From assembly GCA_902546765.1 (NCBI GenBank), contig CACCLG010000001.1, forward strand, positions 116,172-180,171: 64,000 nt of DNA, in the 5' to 3' direction. A program made the position numbers and the translations under genes. Of the stretch, positions 51,645 through 61,981 are shown piece by piece. The stretch is from an uncultured Pelagibacteraceae bacterium (GTDB lineage Bacteria; Pseudomonadota; Alphaproteobacteria; Pelagibacterales; Pelagibacteraceae). The notes beneath the pieces were generated by a model. The model was given only the letters and a program-made list of their open reading frames with translations. It searched no databases and had not been told where the DNA came from. Positions within the stretch are counted from its first letter, which is position 1. Every line of letters begins with the position of its first letter.

Positions 51645-53716
51645 ATATTTTTTCTATTCTCAACTAAACTGTTTACAACACTAGGATCTGCCAAAGTGGT
51701 AGTATCACCTAATTGTTCGTGTTCATTAGCAGCAATTTTTCTTAAAATTCTTCTCATTATTTTACCAGATCTTGTTTTTGGAAGACCTGGAGTAAAATGA
51801 ATAAGGTCTGGAGTTGCCAAAGGTCCAATTTGTTTTCTTACCCAAAGTTTTAAATCTCTTTCAAGTTCTCCCGTTTCTGTTTCACCGGCATTTAGAGTTA
51901 CATAACAGTAAAGACCATTCCCTTTGATATCATGTGGATACCCAACTACTGCCGCCTCTGCAACTTTTGGATGGGCGACAAATGCACTTTCAATTTCTGC
52001 AGTTCCCAAGTTATGTCCTGACACTATAATTACATCATCGACTCTACCTGTTATCCAATAATAACCATCTTTATCTCTTCTACATCCATCTCCTGTAAAA
52101 TATTTTCCATTGAACTGAGAAAAGTAAGTATCAATAAATCTTTGATGATCCCCATAAACTGTTCTCATTTGACCAGGCCATGATTGAGCAATACAAAGTC
52201 TTCCCTCTCCAGCGCCTTTAATTTCATTTCCATTTTTGTCAACGAGGACAGGTTTAATTCCATAGAAAGGTTTTGTTGCTGATCCCGGCTTAAGTGGAAT
52301 AGCACCAGTTTGAGGAGAAATCATAATTCCACCTGTTTCAGTTTGCCACCATGTATCAACAATTGGGCATTTAGAATTTCCAACAGTTTTATAATACCAC
52401 ATCCATGCCTCAGGATTGATTGGTTCTCCAACTGTACCTAAAAGTTTTAGTGTTTTACGTGATGTTTTTTTAACTGGCTTGTCCCCCTCTCGCATGAGAG
52501 CTCTGATTGCAGTTGGAGCAGTGTAGAATGTATTAACTTTATATTTATCAACTATTTGCCACCACCTTGAACTGTCAGGGTAATTTGGAATTCCTTCAAA
52601 CATAATTGTAGTTGCTCCATTGGAAAGTGGCCCATAAATTATATAGCTATGACCTGTTACCCAACCAATATCAGCCGTGCACCAGTAAATATCTTTTGGT
52701 TTATAATTAAAAATATATTGATGTGTCATTGAGGCATAGACCATGTATCCACCAGTTGTGTGGAGCACACCCTTCGGTTTACCTGTTGAACCTGAAGTAT
52801 ATAAAATGAATAAAGGATCTTCCGCATTCATTTCCTCTGGTTCACATTGACTTGAAACATCTTTAATTAAATCATGGTACCAAACATCTCTTCCGTTATC
52901 CCAGTTGATATAATTACCCGTACGTTTGACCACAATACATTTTTTTACATTTGGACAATTTAAAAGCGCTTCATCAGTTGTATATTTAAGTGGAATTGTT
53001 TTTCCACCTCTCACCCCTTCATCTGCAGTAATAATGTATTCTGACTCGCAATCGTTAACTCTTCCAGAGATAGACTCAGCAGAAAATCCACCAAAAATAA
53101 TTGAATGAACTGCTCCAATTCTCACACAAGCAAGCATTAAAATTGCAAGTTCAGGTATCATTGTTAAGTAGATAGTAACTCTATCTCCTTTTTTAATTCC
53201 TAATTTTTTTAAACCATTTGCTGCTCTAGATACCTTCTGATGGAGTTGTTTGTATGTAATTTTTTGACTATCTTTTGGATCATCTCCAACCCAAATTATT
53301 GCAGTTTTATCTTTTTTATCTTTTAAATGTCTATCAATACAGTTTGCAGATGCATTTAAAGTTCCATCTTGAAACCATTTAATTCTAACTTCTTTGGTGC
53401 TGTATTTCACATCTTTGATTTTTTTATAAGGTTTAATCCATGAAATTCTTTTTCCTTCTTTTCTCCAGAATTCATCATTACTTTTGATAGATTGAGAATA
53501 TTTTTGCTGGTATTTACTTTTATTTACTAGACTACTTTTTATCCATTCAGGTTTTGTTTTGATTATTACCTCTGAGACCTGATTTTTCTCTTCCGCTTGA
53601 ACTTTTATTTTTTTTGTAATTTTTCTCGGAGATTTTTTTTTATTTTTAGATTTACTTTTTAATTTTTTTGAATTTTTTTTTCTAATTTTTGTTTTTTTCT
53701 TTTTTTTCTTAGGCAT
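51641..53716 (-). CDS. acsA: Acetyl-CoA synthetase with poly-Lys N-terminal extension
   Basis: [56 protein letters not shown]. Confidence 0.96.
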   Translation of the reverse strand: MPKKKKKKTKIRKKNSKKLKSKSKNKKKSPRKITKKIKVQAEEKNQVSEVIIKTKPEWIKSSLVNKSKYQQKYSQSIKSNDEFWRKEGKRISWIKPYKKIKDVKYSTKEVRIKWFQDGTLNASANCIDRHLKDKKDKTAIIWVGDDPKDSQKITYKQLHQKVSRAANGLKKLGIKKGDRVTIYLTMIPELAILMLACVRIGAVHSIIFGGFSAESISGRVNDCESEYIITADEGVRGGKTIPLKYTTDEALLNCPNVKKCIVVKRTGNYINWDNGRDVWYHDLIKDVSSQCEPEEMNAEDPLFILYTSGSTGKPKGVLHTTGGYMVYASMTHQYIFNYKPKDIYWCTADIGWVTGHSYIIYGPLSNGATTIMFEGIPNYPDSSRWWQIVDKYKVNTFYTAPTAIRALMREGDKPVKKTSRKTLKLLGTVGEPINPEAWMWYYKTVGNSKCPIVDTWWQTETGGIMISPQTGAIPLKPGSATKPFYGIKPVLVDKNGNEIKGAGEGRLCIAQSWPGQMRTVYGDHQRFIDTYFSQFNGKYFTGDGCRRDKDGYYWITGRVDDVIIVSGHNLGTAEIESAFVAHPKVAEAAVVGYPHDIKGNGLYCYVTLNAGETETGELERDLKLWVRKQIGPLATPDLIHFTPGLPKTRSGKIMRRILRKIAANEHEQLGDTTTLADPSVVNSLVENRKNI

Positions 53717-53730
53717 GTAATAATTTTAAT

Positions 53731-54144
53731 TTAAATCTTACTCATGTTATTTATAATTTTCCAGCTTTTATAATCAACAGGCATTACTGAGAGTCTACTT
53801 TGTTTGATTAAGGCTAAATGGCTTAAATCCTTATTTTTTTTAATATTTTCGAGAGTAACTGGGGTTTGTAGTTTATTTTTAAATCTTACTTTAACTGCTA
53901 CAAACTTCTTTTTTTTATCTGTTGGGTCTATAAAGGCAGTTTTGATTACCTCAACTATACCAACAATTTCTTTGCCAATATTTGAATGGTAAAAAAAACA
54001 GAGATCACCTTTCTTCATGCTTTTTAAATTATTTGAAGCTTGATAGTTTCTAACTCCATCCCAATTCGCGCCTTGTGATCCAGCTTTGATTTGTTGATCA
54101 ACAGACCAGACGTCTGGTTCTGACTTAAGTAACCAGTATCTCAT
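53731..54144 (-). CDS. EVE domain protein
   Basis: YWLLKSEPDVWSVDQQ, WDGVRNYQASNNLKSMKKGDLCFFYHSN, SVMPVDYKSWKII. Confidence 0.92.
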   Translation of the reverse strand: MRYWLLKSEPDVWSVDQQIKAGSQGANWDGVRNYQASNNLKSMKKGDLCFFYHSNIGKEIVGIVEVIKTAFIDPTDKKKKFVAVKVRFKNKLQTPVTLENIKKNKDLSHLALIKQSRLSVMPVDYKSWKIINNMSKI

Positions 54145-55217
54145 TATAATTCTACTCCTGCTCCTTTTAGGAATTTAGCATTTGCATCGAGAGGAAGCCT
54201 TGGATCTGCAGGTAAATCTAATTTATCAAATTGTTTATTTTTAAATTTTTCTAATCCTACCATTGCTATCATTGCAGCATTGTCACCACACAAATGTAAA
54301 TCAGGAAAAATAGGTTTGAAATTATTTTGCATACTTACTTCAATTAATTTTTTTCTTATACCTTTATTTGCAGCTACTCCTCCAGCTACTACGAATGAAC
54401 CTTTGCTCGTTGAATTTAATTTTTTAAACTCATCTAATGCAACTTTTGTTTTTGTAAACAATATTTCTTCTATTGTTTTCTGAAATGATGCTGCAAGATC
54501 AGATTTTTCTTGATCACTTTTAATGTTTTTTGCAATTCTTAAAATTGCAGTCTTTAGACCTGCAAAAGATAGATTACATCCACCTTTATTAATTATTGGT
54601 TTTGGTAAATCATATTTTTCTGGATTTCCTTTTTTAGCTAACTCTTCAATTTTAGGTCCTCCAGGCAAATCTATACCCAACAATTTTGCGGTTTTATCAA
54701 AAGCTTCCCCCAATGCATCATCTATTGTAGTACCAAGTCTTTTATAATCTCCCAAACCATTTACGGATAGATACTGACTGTGGCCTCCAGAAATCAACAG
54801 TAGAAGATAAGGGTAATCAATTTTATCGTGGAGTTTAGGACTTAAAGCGTGTCCTTCTAAATGATTTATTCCTATAAAGGGAATGCCCAAAGTTGATGCT
54901 AATCCTTTACCAAAACTTAGTCCAACTGAAAGACAAACTATTAAACCAGGACCATAAGTCGCCGCTATCGCAGAAACTTTATTTAATTCAATTCCACTAT
55001 CGCTAATTGCTTTTTTCGCTATAAGGTCGATTTTTTCAACATGTGATCTAGCAGCTAATTCAGGAACTACACCACCAAACTCTTTATGAATATCAAATTG
55101 ACTCGAGATTATGTTTGATAGAATTTTTGGTGTTCCATTTTGATTATCTTGAATTAATGAAACTGCTGTTTCATCACAACTAGTCTCTATACCTAATATT
55201 ATTGGTTTTTCTGACAT
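54144..55217 (-). CDS. tsaD: tRNA threonylcarbamoyladenosine biosynthesis protein TsaD
   Basis: ILGIETSCDETAVS, GINHLEGHALSP, LLISGGHSQYL. Confidence 0.98.
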   Translation of the reverse strand: MSEKPIILGIETSCDETAVSLIQDNQNGTPKILSNIISSQFDIHKEFGGVVPELAARSHVEKIDLIAKKAISDSGIELNKVSAIAATYGPGLIVCLSVGLSFGKGLASTLGIPFIGINHLEGHALSPKLHDKIDYPYLLLLISGGHSQYLSVNGLGDYKRLGTTIDDALGEAFDKTAKLLGIDLPGGPKIEELAKKGNPEKYDLPKPIINKGGCNLSFAGLKTAILRIAKNIKSDQEKSDLAASFQKTIEEILFTKTKVALDEFKKLNSTSKGSFVVAGGVAANKGIRKKLIEVSMQNNFKPIFPDLHLCGDNAAMIAMVGLEKFKNKQFDKLDLPADPRLPLDANAKFLKGAGVEL

Positions 55218-55275
55218 AAAATTTTTTTTTTAATTAATACAATTAAATTATAAGAATGTAATAGAAATTAATTTT

Positions 55276-56184
55276 ATGAAAAGAGATAACATCATAATTG
55301 GATCAAGAGGAAGTAAGCTTGCTATAATTTATGCAGAAAAGGTAAAAAGCGAGATATCAAAATACTATTCTGGAAAAATCGAGATAAGAAAAATTATAAC
55401 CACCGGTGATCAAAATCAAAATGAAAGACTTTCAAGTATGGGTGGAAAAGGAATGTTTTCGACAGATATTGAAAGAGAACTATTAGAAAATAAAATTGAT
55501 ATAGCCGTACATGCTCTAAAAGATATGCCATCAGCCGATACTATCGGACTAACAACAAATTGTTTTTTGAAAAGAAATTCACCAAATGAAATACTAATCA
55601 GTAAAAATTTAAAATTTAATGATCTTAAGCAAGGATCAGTTATTGGTACGTCCTCATTTAGAAGAGAATATCAGTTAAGAAATGTTAGAGCTGATTTAGT
55701 ATATAAATTAATAAGAGGAAATGTTGATACAAGAATCAAAAAATTAGAAAACAATGAGTACGATGCAATCATCTTATCAAAAGCAGGAATAGACTCTTTG
55801 AATTTACAAAATAAAATTACAGATGAATTTGATGTTGCAAAACTAGTTCCTTGTGCTGGACAAGGTATAATAGCAATACAATGCAATCAAAATAATCAAC
55901 ACATACTTAGATTAATAGAGAAAATAAATGACAAACAAACTCGAATTATTGCAAATACAGAAAGAGAAGTTCTTAAAATATTAGATGGAGATTGTGATAC
56001 AGCCATAGGCGTTTTTGCAATAATAAAGAACAATAAAATTGAACTCACAGCAGAATTATTCTCTGTTGACGGAAAAAGTAGATTTTTTATCAAGGAATAT
56101 GATGACATAGAAAATCACATGATTTTAGCAAAAAAGGTTGCAGGAGACTTGAAGATTAAATCTAAAGGATCATATAAAGGTTAA
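55276..56184 (+). CDS. hemC: Porphobilinogen deaminase
   Basis: IIGSRGSKLAIIYAE, GTSSFRREYQLRNVR, LDGDCDTAIGVFA. Confidence 0.96.
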   Translation: MKRDNIIIGSRGSKLAIIYAEKVKSEISKYYSGKIEIRKIITTGDQNQNERLSSMGGKGMFSTDIERELLENKIDIAVHALKDMPSADTIGLTTNCFLKRNSPNEILISKNLKFNDLKQGSVIGTSSFRREYQLRNVRADLVYKLIRGNVDTRIKKLENNEYDAIILSKAGIDSLNLQNKITDEFDVAKLVPCAGQGIIAIQCNQNNQHILRLIEKINDKQTRIIANTEREVLKILDGDCDTAIGVFAIIKNNKIELTAELFSVDGKSRFFIKEYDDIENHMILAKKVAGDLKIKSKGSYKG

Positions 56185-56185
56185 A

Positions 56186-56884
56186 ATGCACATACTATTA
56201 ACAAGACCTTTAGAAGATTCCAAAGATTTGATTATGAGGTTTAAAGAACTAGGTCATCAAGTTTCACATTTGCCAGTCATAACAATTGAAAAAAAAAATT
56301 ATGAGGACCCAAATTTTAATGAATTCAAGGGAATAATTTTTACAAGTTCTAACGCAATTAAAAATTTAGACATTTCAAAAATAAATAAAGATATATTTTG
56401 TTTTTGTGTAGGAAATGCAACAGAGAAAATTGCAAAAGAAAAAGGTTTTCAAAATATTTTTACTGCTGAAGGAAATGTTTCAAATTTGAAAGAAATAATA
56501 TTACAAAACTTCGATCCTAAAAATGGGAATTTAATTTATGTAAGTGGAGAGTTAGTTTCTTATGACTTGGACAAAGAGTTAAAATTAGAAGGTTATTGTG
56601 TGAAAAGAATTATTAACTATTCTGTAAGTTCCAATGAAAAATTATCTGATGAATTTGTAGGGCAATTAAAAAATTCTATACCAGAGATAGTTTTTATTTA
56701 TTCTGAAAATAGTGCTCGTAGTTATCTAAACTTGCTTAAAAAATATAATTTAATTGATAATTGGATGGATACAAATTTAATGTGTTTAGGTGAAAAATCA
56801 TCAGCTGTTCTTAACGAAATAAAGTGGAAAAAAATATTTTTGTTTAATCCTGGTGAAGAAGAGTATTTACTATATAAAATTTAA
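56186..56884 (+). CDS. hemD: Uroporphyrinogen-III synthase
   Basis: ILLTRPLEDSKDL, IIFTSSNAIKNL; directly downstream of hemC. Confidence 0.85.
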   Translation: MHILLTRPLEDSKDLIMRFKELGHQVSHLPVITIEKKNYEDPNFNEFKGIIFTSSNAIKNLDISKINKDIFCFCVGNATEKIAKEKGFQNIFTAEGNVSNLKEIILQNFDPKNGNLIYVSGELVSYDLDKELKLEGYCVKRIINYSVSSNEKLSDEFVGQLKNSIPEIVFIYSENSARSYLNLLKKYNLIDNWMDTNLMCLGEKSSAVLNEIKWKKIFLFNPGEEEYLLYKI

Positions 56885-56887
56885 ATT

Positions 56888-57973
56888 ATGGAAGTCTTAA
56901 ACAATTTTAAAAGCTTATTCTTATCAGTATGGGAAAGAGGTATCCTTGGCATAGATTTTTTTCAGATCCTGATTGGTTTGGGAATTTTTCTTCTTTTTCT
57001 TGTTTTTAGGGGCTTAATAAGCAGATTAATTATTAAAAAACTTGAAATAATTTCCAAACGTACAACTAATAAACTTGACGATACATTTGTTAAATCAATG
57101 ATGGGGCCTGCAAGGTTTCTTCCAATTGTGTTAGGAGTTTTTTTTGCAAGTTATTACATGTCATTTTCTGACGACATGAGAGATTTTGTGGACAATTTAA
57201 ACAGAACTTTAATAACCATTTTAATATTTTGGATTATTCATCAAATAATAGAGCCAATTTCCTATATTTTAAGTGGATTAGATAAAATTTTAACAAGAGA
57301 ACTAATAGGATGGATTATCAAATCTTTAAAAATTCTGATTTTTATTTTAGGTGCTGCTGCGGTTCTTGAGTTATGGGGAATTAAAATTGGACCAATTATT
57401 GCTGGTTTAGGTTTATTTGGAGTTGCTGTTGCATTAGGTGCGCAGGACCTATTTAAAAATTTAATTTCAGGAATTTTAGTTCTAGTCGAAAAAAGATTTA
57501 GGATGGGTGATTGGATCAGAGTAGATGGAATAATAGAGGGTGTTGTTGAAAAAATTGGATTTAGATCTACAGTGATAAGAAAATTTGACAAATCACTTGC
57601 AATAATTCCAAATTTTCAATTTGCTGAAAACGCAGTAATAAATGTTAGTCAAACTACGAACTGGTTAATAAGTTGGATAATTACACTTCAATATGACACC
57701 ACAGTTGACCAACTTAAAACTATTAGGAATCAAATAGAAGAACATATAAATAAAAGTGAGGATTTTGATCAATCAATTGGAGTTGCTGTGAGAGTAGATA
57801 AATTTGCAGACAGTTCCATAGATATGTATGTAAGATGTTTCAGTAAAACAAATAGTTGGAACGAATGGTTAAAAGTAAAAGAGAATTTGGCGCTTTCTAT
57901 AAAGCAAATTGTTGAGACAAATAAAGCTTCTTTTGCATTCCCTAGTCAATCAATATATGTAGAAAAAAAATGA
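56888..57973 (+). CDS. MscS family mechanosensitive channel
   Basis: GLGLFGVAVALGAQDLFKNLISGILVLVEKRFRMGDWI; FRSTVIRKFDKSLAIIPN. Confidence 0.92.
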   Translation: MEVLNNFKSLFLSVWERGILGIDFFQILIGLGIFLLFLVFRGLISRLIIKKLEIISKRTTNKLDDTFVKSMMGPARFLPIVLGVFFASYYMSFSDDMRDFVDNLNRTLITILIFWIIHQIIEPISYILSGLDKILTRELIGWIIKSLKILIFILGAAAVLELWGIKIGPIIAGLGLFGVAVALGAQDLFKNLISGILVLVEKRFRMGDWIRVDGIIEGVVEKIGFRSTVIRKFDKSLAIIPNFQFAENAVINVSQTTNWLISWIITLQYDTTVDQLKTIRNQIEEHINKSEDFDQSIGVAVRVDKFADSSIDMYVRCFSKTNSWNEWLKVKENLALSIKQIVETNKASFAFPSQSIYVEKK

Positions 57974-58263
57974 TAGCTATTTATTACTTAGCTCTTCAAG
58001 TTTTGAAATTGTATTCTTATGTAGTAATTGGCTATGTAATATTAAGCTGGTTGGTTAGTTTTAATATCATAAATACTTCAAATAGATTTGTTTATTCCAT
58101 ATTACAGTTTGGTTATAGGTTTACAGAACCAGCTCTATCAAGAATTCGAAGATTTCTTCCTAATTTAGGTGCTTTTGACATTTCCCCTATCATTCTTCTT
58201 TTGTTGATATGGTTTGTAGAAATGTGTATGAAGCTCTACTTAGCACCAATTATATTTAATTAA
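57970..58263 (+). CDS. YggT family membrane protein
   Basis: YVVIGYVILSWLVSFNIIN...FTEPALSRIRRFLPNLGAFDISPIILLLLIWF. Confidence 0.92.
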   Translation: MIAIYYLALQVLKLYSYVVIGYVILSWLVSFNIINTSNRFVYSILQFGYRFTEPALSRIRRFLPNLGAFDISPIILLLLIWFVEMCMKLYLAPIIFN

Positions 58264-58266
58264 TTT

Positions 58267-59115
58267 ATGATTTTGATCGATGGAAAAAAAGCTGCGGCTG
58301 AACTTAGACAGGAACTAAAAGAAGAAGTTTCTGAATTAAAAAAAAAATATAATCAGATCCCTGGTTTAACAGTAATACTAATAGGAGATTTAACTCCTAG
58401 CCAAATTTATGTGAGAAATAAGGAGAAATCAGCAATTGAGGTCGGCTTAAAATCTGATGTAATAAGGTATCCAGACACTGTCGAAGAAAAAACTGTTTTA
58501 GAAAAAATAGAAGAGCTAAATAAAGATAATAGTGTTTCAGGAATTTTAGTACAGCTTCCACTGCCAAAACATATTGATAAACAGAAAGTTATTGAGGCTA
58601 TTGATCCAGCAAAAGATGTTGATGGATTTCATCCTATGAATGTTGGTAATTTATCTTCCGGATATGAAAGCTCAATTCCATGTACACCTCTTGGATGTTA
58701 TCTACTTGTTAAAAAAATTGAACCTAACTTAAACGGAAAAAAGGCAGTTGTAGTTGGTAGATCAAATTTAAACGGAAAGCCCATGACACAATTATTCTTA
58801 AAGGAAAATTGTACCGTAACTATCACTCATTCAAAAACAAAAGATTTAAAAGCAGAGTGTTTAGAGGGGGATATTATAGTAGCAGCAGTTGGTATCCCTG
58901 AATTAGTAAAAGGTGACTGGGTTAAAAAAGATGCAATTGTTATAGATGTTGGAATTAATAAAACGGAAAAAGGTATAGTTGGAGATGTAGCATTTGATGA
59001 AGTTTCAAAAGTTGCAAAAGCATTAACACCCGTTCCTGGAGGTGTTGGCCCAATGACTATCGCGTGTTTACTAAAAAACACAATAGATTGTTTCAAAAGA
59101 TCGCAAAAAAATTAA
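58267..59115 (+). CDS. folD: Bifunctional methylene-THF dehydrogenase/cyclohydrolase
   Basis: GILVQLPLPKHID, DVDGFHPMNVG, VVVGRSNLNGKPM, TPVPGGVGPMTIACLL. Confidence 0.98.
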   Translation: MILIDGKKAAAELRQELKEEVSELKKKYNQIPGLTVILIGDLTPSQIYVRNKEKSAIEVGLKSDVIRYPDTVEEKTVLEKIEELNKDNSVSGILVQLPLPKHIDKQKVIEAIDPAKDVDGFHPMNVGNLSSGYESSIPCTPLGCYLLVKKIEPNLNGKKAVVVGRSNLNGKPMTQLFLKENCTVTITHSKTKDLKAECLEGDIIVAAVGIPELVKGDWVKKDAIVIDVGINKTEKGIVGDVAFDEVSKVAKALTPVPGGVGPMTIACLLKNTIDCFKRSQKN

Positions 59116-59124
59116 ATTATTACT

Positions 59125-60183
59125 GTGAAAAAATTAGCAATTTTTATTGTTATTTTTTTAACTTATAACTCATTCACAATAAGTATGGAAAATAAACCTT
59201 ATCATCACTTACCGGATGGGACATTTAGAAATCCGGAGGGATCCCCTGAAAGAAATAAAAATTTTAATTGGTCATTTAAAAAGTTTAGACAAGAAAAAAA
59301 AAATTTGGATATGACTATTCCAAGTGATCATGTTGTAGAAAAAAGTAATGTAATTAAAGAATTTAATAGCCTAAAAAATGATGATTATATTGGTTGGATT
59401 GGGCATGCTACTTTTTTGATTAAATTAGGTGAGACCACGATTATTACAGATCCTGTTTTTTCTAAAAACGCTGGACCACTTATATTTGGGCCCAAAAGAT
59501 TTACTGAACCAGCTTTAAATTTAGATGAATTACCAGAAATTAATTTATTTTTACTAACTCATAACCATTATGATCATCAAGATATGAGTACAATAAGAAA
59601 ATTTCCATATAAGCAAGCAAAGGTAATGCTTCCTCTAAAACTAGGAAAATATTTTAAACGGTATAAAGACGTTAATGAAATGGATTGGTACGACGAGATC
59701 ACAGTGAATAACGATTTAAAAGTAACTTTTTTACCTGCAGTTCATTGGTCTAAAAGAAGCTTGACGGATACTAATAAAACTTTGTGGGGAAATTTTTTGA
59801 TTAATTACAAGGGCAAAAAAATACTTTTTGCTTGTGATACAGGTGTTGGAAATATTTACAAATATCTTGGTGAGAAATATGGACCAATAGATTTAACGAT
59901 TTTAAATATAGGTGCTTACAACTTTTATCCTATGGCACCCTATAAAGATAAATCAACTTATCACACAAATCCAGAGGAAGCATTGAGCATTGCCAGAAAT
60001 CTCAAAAGTAAAAAAGTTTTAGGAATGCACTGGGGAACTTTTGTTCTTTCCTTAGAACCAATTATGGAGCCAAGGCAAAGATTTAAAGATAATGCACAAA
60101 ATTATGGATACAAAAGTGATGAAGCTTTAATTTTTAAAATTGGAGAGTTTCAATCACTTAAAAAACTTCTTAATTATAATTAA
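59125..60183 (+). CDS. MBL-fold hydrolase, NAPE-PLD/UlaG-like, with signal peptide
   Basis: YIGWIGHATFLIKLGETTIITDPVFS, LLTHNHYDHQDMSTI, HWGTFVLSLEP; GTG start. Confidence 0.87.
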   Translation: MKKLAIFIVIFLTYNSFTISMENKPYHHLPDGTFRNPEGSPERNKNFNWSFKKFRQEKKNLDMTIPSDHVVEKSNVIKEFNSLKNDDYIGWIGHATFLIKLGETTIITDPVFSKNAGPLIFGPKRFTEPALNLDELPEINLFLLTHNHYDHQDMSTIRKFPYKQAKVMLPLKLGKYFKRYKDVNEMDWYDEITVNNDLKVTFLPAVHWSKRSLTDTNKTLWGNFLINYKGKKILFACDTGVGNIYKYLGEKYGPIDLTILNIGAYNFYPMAPYKDKSTYHTNPEEALSIARNLKSKKVLGMHWGTFVLSLEPIMEPRQRFKDNAQNYGYKSDEALIFKIGEFQSLKKLLNYN

Positions 60184-61241
60184 CTTTTTTTCATTAACCA
60201 TAGCCCATTTTCATTTAGAAAATAGATTTTCCCAGATACAGGGTGTACTTGAATATCTCTAATTCTTCCAATTTCTCCTCTAAAAATAATCTCTTCCTCT
60301 ACTTTATCTAAGTCATCAAATTTCAATTTCCTTAAAGATTGATCTTTAAGAGATGTAATTAACGCATGACCATTCCATTCATTAAATTCCTCTCCCTTAT
60401 AAATAGTAATTGCACTTGTTGCTATTGAAGGGACCCAATATTTTATTGCTTTTGTAAATCCCGGTTTCCATTTAGGACCTATAGGTAAACCTGAGTAATT
60501 CTTTCCTCCCCAACCGAGAATTTTCCAACCATAATTTTCACCTTTTTTTGCTTCACCAAACCAATCTCCTCCTTTAGCACCATGATTACTCATATAAACT
60601 TTACCGTCAAAAGGTGAAACAGTCAGTCCTTGGGGATTTCTAATACCAATTTGATAAATTTCAGGTAACCAGTTTGGTTTTCCATCAAATTTAGGATTAT
60701 CATTTGGAATACTTCCATCTAAATGAATTCTGATTATGCTACCTGGATGTTTTGATGCATCTTGTGCAATCATTCCTTTGCCCCTTTCACCAGCTGATGC
60801 ATAAAGATATTTACCCTTAATAGCTAATCTAGAACCAAAGTGATAGCCAGAATCTATTGGTGGATTAGCTTGGAATATATTTTTAAAAACTAAATTTTTT
60901 TTATCTAAATTTGCTAAAGCTATTGAAGTACTAGTTTTCTTATTTCCTCTATTTTCTGTATATGAAATCCAAACTTTATTTTCTTGATGTAGAATATCAA
61001 GTAGCCCTCCTTGACCATCTTCCAAAAAATTAAGATTGTGTTTAACATCGATAACTTGATTATTAATAATATTTACAATTTTAATGAGACCACTTTTTTC
61101 GGTTATTATTATTTCATTGTTATTTAAAAAAGAAGATCCCCATGGATTATTCAAATCTGTAACTTTAATGAATTTATAATTTTCCGAACTAGCGTTTGAA
61201 AATGAAAGAATAAAAATAAATAGAAAAAAAAATTTTTTCAC
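60180..61241 (-). CDS. PQQ-dependent sugar dehydrogenase (glucose/sorbosone dehydrogenase-like)
   Basis: NEIIITEKSGLIKIV, GGLLDILH, IGIRNPQGLTVSPFDGKVYMSNHGAKGGDW; GTG at 61241 gives the natural signal peptide start. Confidence 0.87.
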   Translation of the reverse strand: MKKFFFLFIFILSFSNASSENYKFIKVTDLNNPWGSSFLNNNEIIITEKSGLIKIVNIINNQVIDVKHNLNFLEDGQGGLLDILHQENKVWISYTENRGNKKTSTSIALANLDKKNLVFKNIFQANPPIDSGYHFGSRLAIKGKYLYASAGERGKGMIAQDASKHPGSIIRIHLDGSIPNDNPKFDGKPNWLPEIYQIGIRNPQGLTVSPFDGKVYMSNHGAKGGDWFGEAKKGENYGWKILGWGGKNYSGLPIGPKWKPGFTKAIKYWVPSIATSAITIYKGEEFNEWNGHALITSLKDQSLRKLKFDDLDKVEEEIIFRGEIGRIRDIQVHPVSGKIYFLNENGLWLMKKS

Positions 61242-61242
61242 T

Positions 61243-61953
61243 TTAGGATAGCTTAGATCTTCCGCCATCAACCGCAATTATTTGACCTGTAACCCAAGAA
61301 CTTTCCTCAGTAATCAAAAATTTTGCAAGCGAAGCCGAGTCTTTTCCTTCTCCAATTCTTTTAAGAGGATGTGCTTTAGCAATTCCCTCTGCTAAAACTT
61401 TATTTTTTAACATTGGTTCAGCTATTTTTGAATTTGTTAAACTAGGTGCAATACAATTTACTCTGATATTTGGAGCAAATTCAGCAGCTAATGACACAGT
61501 AAGTCCCTCAACAGCTGCTTTTGTTGATGCAATAATTGAGTGATTAGTAAAACCTCTTTGAGCTGCAACTGTTGAAAATAGTACTATTGACCCTTTATTT
61601 TTTTTTAATGAATCTTGGTACCCTTTAATTAAATCTATTGCAGAGTAAAGATTAAGCTTCATACATTTGTTTAAATCTGTTTCGGTTACCATCCTGAATG
61701 GCTTCAGATCAATTGAACCAACGCAGTATGCTATACCTTTAACATCCTCTATGTCTGACTTTAATTTTTCTACAAAACCATCATTTAATACGTTGACTAT
61801 AGAATAATCGCAGTTAAATTTTTCAGATAAAGATTTGGTCTGATCTTCATCTCTACCTACTAGGTGAATTTCTTTACCCGCTGAGTATAACTGTTCTGCT
61901 AAATTAGATCCTATTGATCCTGTTGCTCCAACTACTAAATATTTATCTGACAT
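61243..61953 (-). CDS. Short-chain dehydrogenase/reductase
   Basis: LVVGATGSIGSNLAEQLY, STKAAVEGLTVSLAAEFAP, WVTGQIIAVDGGRS. Confidence 0.9.
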   Translation of the reverse strand: MSDKYLVVGATGSIGSNLAEQLYSAGKEIHLVGRDEDQTKSLSEKFNCDYSIVNVLNDGFVEKLKSDIEDVKGIAYCVGSIDLKPFRMVTETDLNKCMKLNLYSAIDLIKGYQDSLKKNKGSIVLFSTVAAQRGFTNHSIIASTKAAVEGLTVSLAAEFAPNIRVNCIAPSLTNSKIAEPMLKNKVLAEGIAKAHPLKRIGEGKDSASLAKFLITEESSWVTGQIIAVDGGRSKLS

Positions 61954-61981
61954 ATTTTTTTTGAAGGGTTATATATAGGTT

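Noticed and set aside
53600-53716. Poly-Lys region as a simple-sequence artefact upstream of acsA
   Set aside because: The frame is continuous with Acs and uses varied K/R/S codons rather than a pure homopolymer, so it is reported as a finding instead of an artefact
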